Shown one piece after another: positions 57,401-64,000 of a stretch of 64,000 nt of DNA. The notes below the pieces were generated by a model, which saw nothing but the letters and a program-made list of their open reading frames with translations, was not told where the DNA came from and made no database searches. A program made the translations under genes and the position numbers. The stretch is from assembly GCA_008638375.1 (NCBI GenBank), contig CM018048.1, forward strand, positions 54,661,847-54,725,846, written 5' to 3'. The number at the start of each line of letters is the position of its first letter. Positions within the stretch are counted from its first letter, which is position 1. This DNA comes from Nyssa sinensis (lineage: Eukaryota; Streptophyta; Magnoliopsida; Cornales; Nyssaceae).

Positions 57401-57431
<31 letters not shown>

Positions 57432-57453
57432 TTTATTTTTATTTTTATTTTTA

Positions 57454-57484
<31 letters not shown>

Positions 57485-57522
57485 TTTATTTTATTTATTT
57501 TTATTATTTTATTTTATTTTTA

Positions 57523-57553
<31 letters not shown>

Positions 57554-57632
57554 ATTTATTATTTTTTTATTATTATTATTTTTTCATTTTTTTATTTATT
57601 ATTATTTTTTATTTTATTTTATTTATTTTTTT
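57298..57632. repeat. TTTTA-rich low-complexity tract (~330 bp)
   Basis: It consists almost entirely of T3-5A units after a run of As. The Phe/Ile/Leu-rich open frame through it (57156-57827) is an artefact of composition. Confidence 0.93.
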
Positions 57633-59597
57633 TTGTGCATCGGAATGGCTTACGAGGATTGCAAAAATTTGTATAGAAAGCCGTTCCAAATACACTTCAT
57701 TCTACTATGGCTTTGGTTCAGTTATTTCTCAGCCTACATGTGCACTTATTGGCATATTGATTCTCTTTTCCCAATTTGTTTTGTTATGCCAATATTTAGA
57801 TTCTATGACCTTAATGAATTTTATTAGTCAATTTGTTATTGTAGGGATTCCATGGGTTACCCAAAAGCTTCAAAAGGCCGTGCAATTGAAGTTTTCCCCT
57901 CTTGAACCAGGTGCACTCCTTCCCTTTACTTCTTTTTGTTCTATTTCATGTTGTTTGCTGTTATGTCCCCTTGAGGACAAGGTGTCACATAAGTTGGGGG
58001 GAGTTGCTATTATTTTGCCTACTTGAGCTCAATATACTTCATGATTAAAATTTTATTGTTTTGAGCGTATTCATGTATTTCTGAGCTTGCATGAGAATCA
58101 TTGTGATAGTTGTGCACTGTTAGTGATTTGTCTTTCCCTAACTTTCATAATTGGAGACAAGTTGGGTTGCTACTCTTGTGACTCTATGACTTGATGGTTA
58201 GACTGTGAGACTCTAGTATCATGATGGCATTTACTGAGACTTATAACCCATATTATGTAGATTTGAGCTTTAACTTTATTTTGAGGGTTATACAGTTTGC
58301 ATATCTCCATTCTATCAATTGTCATTGTCACAGTGTCTAAGGTCAGTCAGTTCAGATGTCGGATGACACTTCTTGCCTTTGGGGAATGAAACTAGGCCCT
58401 CTTTCTACTTTGAGCCCGTTCGTTTGTTTCTTGCATCTTCACATTATTTACCTGATTGGAACCAAGTTGAGCCTTTCATTATTATATCTTTCTTTTCATA
58501 GCCAGTAGCCTCGCTTTGGGCGAAGAAGTTGGATGATTTTTCTTTGAGAAATTGGTGTTATGAAAGTAGAGAAGTGAAGATGTACATTTTTCTTTTATTG
58601 TAATTTTATTCAATATCAAAAAAAAAAATGAAAAAAAAAAGAGACAAAAGAGAAAAAAAGAACAATCAAAAAAAAAAAATATATATATATATATATATTT
58701 CATTGCCTTTTCCTTTTCTTTTTGGTTTGCTCAAGTAGAAAAGTTGTGAGTAGTTTGGGAATGCTTGTATTGAAATTTTGGGAGTGGTGTTGCAATGTTC
58801 AAAAGAGATGATGAATTTGGAAAACTCCAATTTATTCACTTCAGCTTCTTTGCTTATCACATGGAGATTATTGTTCACTTACCCTTACATTATCCTTGAC
58901 CTTGACCTACGTTACAACCAGAAACAAAGACCTAGCCGATCCCGAAGGTGTAGTAGTTGATGATTGAGGATGTGACTGTAATGATCGTGTGACATTGGGA
59001 GTTGATTTTCGTAGTGGTTAGAACTCTCTCTATATTATTCTTATTGTGCTTTCATTCATATTTGCATGTGGATTATTTGATTTGTACTCAACAATTATTC
59101 TATCCACATGTATGAGAGGATACATATGCACCCCTATCTCTGTGAGCTTCATTTGTGAGTGATATCTTTTGGTGAGATTTGGAGTCAAAGTAATGCCTGA
59201 TTGAAAAAAAAAAGGGTTTCATTGCCTAGACATCTTGTTATGGTTGTTGCTTTTATGCACACTGATTCTATCCATTTATGAGCACTTGGGAAATTCACAG
59301 GTTGCTTTTAGTGACATAATTGCTACTTTGATTCGATTATAACTCAGTTATACATTCATTAAGCTTCATTTTTATTAATTATGGAGTATATTGTGTTCAA
59401 GTTGGGGGGTGTTGAATTTTGTGGGTAGATTCACTGCAAACCCTCACGAGACTATAACTCGTCCACTAGGATAACCTAGGGGTTTAAAGCCTTATTGCAT
59501 ATGGTAAATGCAATCGTGTATCCCATGAAAGAGGATTTAGTTAGTTCTATTTTGTTCTCTTGTTTCCTTGGCTTTGCTCGAGGACTAGCAAAGTGTA
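57633..59597. other. 3' non-coding region of internal region 1
   Basis: No env-like or other gene is recognised. Two polypurine-like tracts lie at 57991-58002 (AAGTTGGGGGGA) and 59398-59409 (AAGTTGGGGGGT), both preceded by general gag-pol-free sequence. A (TA)n run is at 58680-58699. Confidence 0.55.
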
Positions 59598-59609
59598 AGT
59601 TGGGGGGTG
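59598..59609 (+). other. Polypurine tract before LTR 2
   Basis: AGTTGGGGGGTG directly precedes the first base of LTR 2 (TGATAACTGG), as expected for plus-strand priming. Confidence 0.8.
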
Positions 59610-60822
59610 TGATAACTGGTTAAAAAGTGCATATTTATTTTGTTAACTCTAGATATTCTTGCATTTTTATTATTTTAATTTCTCCAATCTATATGCATTT
59701 GCTAGTTAATTCTTATTTTATCTTTTTGCAGAGAAAGCTCGTCAAAGTTGATGATTTAATGGTGAATTTGGAGCAAAAAGAGAATATTGGGCTTTGAAGT
59801 GCTAAAAGAAGTGGAAAACAAGTGATTTTGGGTTAGAAGAGAGGCTTGATCCATATATGGGTGGACCAGGGCTCATTTTAGCACTATAGGCTCTATTTTG
59901 GAGCGCTTTAGACTCCCTTTTTGGGCCCTTAATGTCTAATTACGGGATTTTATATTATTTTCCCTAATTCTTATTTTGTGAGGGTATTTTTGGAAAGAGG
60001 GGGATATATTGTAACCTAGGGTTTTGAAAAAAAGAGGAGGCCGTCTTGGAGATCTAGAGGGACGAAGAAAAGAGGGAAAGAGACAACTCTGAAGAAGAAG
60101 ATGAAGAATTCCATGGCTATGGGTCTCCTCTTCCACGATCATGGGCTAAGTCCTCTTATTCCTAGGGTTTAGATGAAACCCTAGTCAAGTAATATTGTTT
60201 CTTTGTATTTTATTTTTGGGTTAATTAGTCTTGGATGTTGATTGTATAACATTGGGATTTTATTAAAGCATTGATCGTATTATTCAATTGCACATAATCA
60301 ATTTCTGTGATTTTGTTTATGTGGTTATACAATAGTAATATGTGTACATACATCAAAACCGTAGGACGAGTCATAACTCAGGGAAAACAAATTGTGACTA
60401 TGACCTTAGAATTAGCGTAGACAATTTGTGTTGACCAAAGATGATTCGTGCTTAGGGTTTTGGTGCGTGATTTTCTTGATGATTGTATTGAGGCTTGTAG
60501 CCGAAATACATCTTTTACATCCAAATTAAATGACCCAAGAATGAATACAATTGAAGCTAGTTACAAGATTAGTGGTGGATTCAACACCCTAGGAATTCTC
60601 TTTTAATTTGATTCCTCATTAATTCAGTTAAATATTTGCTTTAAGTATAGTTTTCATTTAATTTTAGGAAAAATCAACAACAATCAATCTTTGTTAATTT
60701 GAATTGAAATCAATCTCAACTTTGGTTTTTAAACAATTAACAGTCTCTGTGGGTTCGACCCTTACTTCTCTACTATACTAGTAGTTTAGTTTGGTAATTT
60801 TATTGATTTCCACGACAGATCA
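59610..60822 (+). repeat. Athila-type LTR 2 (1213 bp)
   Basis: It is near-identical to LTR 1 with the same ends. It acts as the 3' LTR of internal region 1 and, since a primer site and gag follow it, also as a 5' LTR for internal region 2. Confidence 0.9.
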
Positions 60823-60827
60823 ATTTT

Positions 60828-60845
60828 TGGCGCCGTTGCCGGGGA
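60828..60845 (+). other. Primer-binding site 2 (tRNA-Asp type)
   Basis: It is the same 18-base site as at 53288, five bases after LTR 2. Confidence 0.88.
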
Positions 60846-61143
60846 CTGTTAAATTGTTAAAAAATTTAGTAGTTGATTTTTATTTTAATTCTTTTTTTTT
60901 ATTTATTTTTATTTTATTTTATTTTTTATTTTTTTTATTATTATTATTATTATTTTTTTTTTTGCTATTATTCTTTTTCTTTATCTTTGGTGTGCAGCAA
61001 TTATAAAAAGTTAAAGAAAAGCAGAGTCGATTGGAGCAAACATGGGTTCATAAAAAAAAAATTTCTACCGGCTTTGCAATCTATCACGGTGAAATCTTTC
61101 CTTTCTCTTTGCATTTTATTTTTGCTACAATTGGTATATTTGA

Positions 61144-64000
61144 TTGGATAGGTTTATTTGTTTTATGTTTGGTCGTCGTTCGTGCAACCCAGACTTAGAG
61201 AAATTAGACCTTGAGTTAGAAAGAACTTTGAGAGCTTTTCGTGGTTTGTCCATTAAATCTGAGGTTTTAGGAAATCCTATTTCTATAGACATGGCTGATA
61301 ATGGTGGACAACAACAACCACAGCCTCTTAAGGCTCATTTTGTTCCTACAACATATACCAATCCCTTCATGTATTCAAATGCCTACTGTAACTGGGCATT
61401 ATGAAATTAGACCGCAAACCATTCAGATGTTACCATCTTTTTATGGGAAATCAAATGAGGACCCATACCAACATCTGAATGAGTTTTTAGAGCTTTGCAC
61501 CACTGTCAATGTACAAAATCTGAGTGAGAATGCTCTTAAGTTAAGGTTGTTCCCTTTTTCATTGAAAGATAGAGCCAAACAATGGCTCGGTTCTTTGCCT
61601 ACAAATTCCATAACAACCTGGACTCAACTCCAACAAGAGTTTTTAAAAAAATACTTTCCTATAGGCAAAACCAATGATATGAGAAGAGCCATCACAAATT
61701 TTACTCAACTCGATGGCGAGTCTTTTCATGAAGCTTGGGAGAGATTTTTGGACCTTCATAGGAAGTGTCCCCATCATGATATCATGCGTTGGCAGTTGGT
61801 ACAGAGTTTTTATAATGGTATCACAGAACAAAATCGTCAAATGATTGACTCTACTTGTGGAGGGACTTTCCTCAACAAGAATCAGGATGAGGCATGGAAT
61901 CTTTTTGAGACCCTTAGTGAGAATTCACAGCACCATGCCTCAGCAAGTCGGAGAGCTCCACCCACCTCCTTTAGTGTCCCTAAAAGAGGTGGCATTTATG
62001 AAGTTGGACAAGTTGTGGATGTTCAAGAGCAAGTTGCGGCATTGTCTAGGAAATTAGACCAAGTTTTGGCTAGGGGACAAGTTTCTACTTCTGCTCCTGC
62101 CACTCAAGAGGTGTGTGCTTTATGTTCATGCCCAACTCATTATGTGTCAGATTGTCCCTTAGCCCCGCAATATCCAGAGTTTAATGCTCTCCAAGGTTTT
62201 TCCAAACCGGGTAATGATCCATATTCTAACCATTACAACCCGGGATGGAGAAACCATCCAAATTTTTCTTGGAGGCCTCAAGCCTCAAATCCTCAATTCT
62301 CACAAAATTCAAGGCCAAATGTGCCTAATTCTTTTCCATCATCGTTCTACCGTCCTCCTCCTCAACAATATCAACAACCACCTCCTCCCCTTAGAAATTC
62401 AGCTTTTGAGGACAAAGTGTTGAGTGCTTTGCAAGCTTTAGAGTCAAATCATCAGTCTAACACTCAATTGCTCCATTCACACACTCAGTCCATCTCGAAG
62501 CTAGAATTCGAAATGGGACAACTAGCACAAGCTATGAGTAGAAGAGACGAGGGGCGTTTACCAAGTCAACCGGTGAACAACCCTAAAGGCCAATATGGGG
62601 TAGAGACTTCCAACCCCAATGATCAATATCATGAGCAAGCTAAGGCCATAACTACTCTTAGGAGTGGGAGAGTGGTAGATAACAAAGTTGAATATAAGGC
62701 TGAGGGTGAATTGACAAGTTCTTCTAAAAAGGATGTAGTTGAGAATGACAATTTGCAAAAAGGGGATTCTTCATCCCCAAGTGATCCTTTGAGTATTCCT
62801 GTGGCATCCTATATGCCCAAGGCCCCTTACCCTTCCTGCTTGGCCGACCCTTCTCCTTTTGGGAAAAAGGGTACAAATATGGAGGAAATGCTTGAGATTT
62901 TTAAGCAAGTTAAGATTAACTTGCCACTTTTTGATGCAGTCAAGCAAATTCCTTCCTATGCCAAATTCTTGAAAGACCTTTGCACTCAAAAGCGAAAAGC
63001 TAAAACTCATGTGTCAAAGAAGGTCTTTCTAACAGAGCAAGTGAGCTCGATTCTCCAGTACCAAACTACACCTAAGTTCAAAGATCTTGGAGCCCCCACG
63101 ATTTCTTGTGTTATAGGTGATCACATCATAGATAGGGCGCTCCTTGACTTGGGGGCAAGTGTCAATTTATTGCCATACTCTGTTTATAAGCAATTTGGGT
63201 TAGGTGAGTTGAAGCCTACGACGGTGTCTTTGCAATTAGCTGACAGATCCGTCAAGATATCTCGTGGGATCATTGAGGATGTTCTAGTGAAAGTAGACAA
63301 ATTCTACTTCCCAGTTGATTTCTTAGTTTTAGACATGGAGCCTGCTCATGACCCTAAGCGTCAGATTCCCGTCATCTTAGGTCGACCCTTCCTAGCTACT
63401 ACTCATGCATGTATTAATTGTCGAACTGGGGTGATGGATATTTCTTTTAGGAATATGACTGTGAGGCTTAATGTTTTCAATGCTTCACAACAACCTTCAC
63501 ATGAGGAGGATTGTTTTTCAGTGGATATGATAGATGGGATAGTTGAGGAATCTCTCCCTCAAATCTTGATTGAGGATCTTTTGGAGAGATGTTTGACTTA
63601 CTTTGATAGTGATGCTTTCGATATTGATGCTTCTATTGAAGAAGTCAATTCATTACTTGATTGTTCTCCTTCTGTAGACTATCCTCCTTGGAAGTCTAGA
63701 CCGGAACCCCTACCTAATCTTGCGAGCACCCCTGCTCTTCCATCTTTAGAGGTTCCTCCAAAGCTTGAGTTGAAGCCACTCTCGGCTACTCTTAAGTATT
63801 CATTCTTAGAACCCGATGACACTCTCCCTATTATCATTGCTTCTAATCTTCCAAGTGAGCAAGAGTGCCGTCTTCTTGAGGTTCCTAGAGAGCACAAGGG
63901 TGCTATAGGTTGGTCCCTAGCTGATTTGAAAAGGTTTGATCCATCTATTTGTATGCACCATATTCATTTAGAGGAGCTTAGAAATGATGCATATGAGAGT
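61144..64000 (+). pseudogene. Athila-type gag-protease-integrase tail, copy 2 (partial at window end)
   Basis: It has the same gag, zinc-knuckle-like, protease and joint motifs as copy 1. One extra C near 61363 ('aatcccttc' against 'aatccttc') breaks the gag frame early. Where copy 1 is broken (near 54472, 56054 and 56405) copy 2 is in frame: from about 62000 to the window end it reads without a stop through protease, 'GWSLADLK', the joint 'PSICMHHIHLEE' (63938-63973) and into the integrase tail. So the fused arrangement was probably one continuous gene in the parent. Confidence 0.8.

Larger units (their letters stand above)
53283..59609 (+). mobile_element. Internal region 1 of an RT-less Athila-type element
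   Basis: This is the 6.3-kb interior between two near-identical LTRs. It holds a primer site, gag, protease, a deletion joint, an integrase tail, a long 3' non-coding region and a polypurine tract. There is no reverse transcriptase or RNase H, so the element depends on enzymes supplied elsewhere. The 3' region (56790-59600) carries a repeated AAGCTCGAGC motif, a long TTTTA-rich tract and three AGTTGGGGGG tracts. Confidence 0.82.
60823..64000 (+). mobile_element. Internal region 2 of the same Athila-type family (runs off the window)
   Basis: It repeats internal region 1 from the primer site (60828-60845) to the integrase tail at the window end. Identity to copy 1 is very high. Differences are mostly one-base indels and a short block near 62182 (copy 1 has about 10 extra bases near 54655). 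A third LTR is predicted beyond the window. Confidence 0.85.

Noticed and set aside
57156..57827. Long Phe/Ile/Leu-rich open frame resembling a membrane protein
   Set aside because: It is the translation of a TTTTA-rich low-complexity tract; no start context, homology or conserved residue supports a gene.
52072..59609. Complete autonomous Athila element
   Set aside because: LTRs, primer site and polypurine tract are present, but no reverse transcriptase or RNase H motif was found in any frame.

Overview
This is plant nuclear DNA, most likely from a eudicot. The evidence is a seven-exon plant-type laccase gene with GT-AG introns, plant families of Ty1/copia and Ty3/gypsy elements (Tekay-like and Athila/Tat-like), L1-type LINEs, CACTA and hAT elements, a tRNA-derived SINE, and long AT-rich intergenic stretches with CT, TA and GT microsatellites. 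I cannot name the species.

Layout. (1) 1-6791: a 5'-truncated LINE relic holds a very young, apparently complete Ty1/copia element at 811-6226. Its LTRs differ by one homopolymer base, it has a 5-bp target duplication, and it carries one open 1502-residue polyprotein. The DNA around this nest has a diverged paralogue at 47.2-48.3 kb that lacks the insertions, so it is a natural empty site. (2) 7-11.8 kb: AT-rich intergenic DNA with local tandem duplications. (3) 11824-17656: the only host gene I can support, a secreted multicopper oxidase (laccase) of 601 aa. A 455-bp hAT MITE with a perfect 8-bp target duplication sits in intron 4. (4) 17.9-39.3 kb, mostly in minus orientation: a layered transposon graveyard. 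It contains a copia gag relic with its LTR, a decayed L1 LINE split by a solo LTR, a Tekay-type gypsy relic split by a 4.34-kb solo LTR, and a CACTA end inserted in the gypsy gag. The CACTA interior carries a ~160-bp minisatellite that is itself split by a 1.87-kb solo LTR. (5) 39.3-49.7 kb: AT-rich DNA with a SINE, three copies of one foldback MITE family, and a short laccase-like scrap. (6) 49.7-52.1 kb: a second CACTA end, a Tat-type gypsy relic with gag joined directly to the integrase tail, and a ~64-bp minisatellite. (7) 52072-64000: LTR, internal region, LTR, internal region of an Athila-type element. Both internal regions carry the same internal deletion, joining gag and protease directly to the integrase C-terminus.

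How it fits together: only the laccase (apoplastic phenol or lignin-monomer oxidation) is a plausible host function. The copia element at 811-6226 is the only element that looks able to move by itself. The Athila-type copies look non-autonomous: they keep LTRs, a primer-binding site, polypurine tracts and a gag-protease region, but have no reverse transcriptase. The nesting gives a relative order of events for several of the insertions. All calls were made by reading sequence and translations by eye; no alignment or database search was run.
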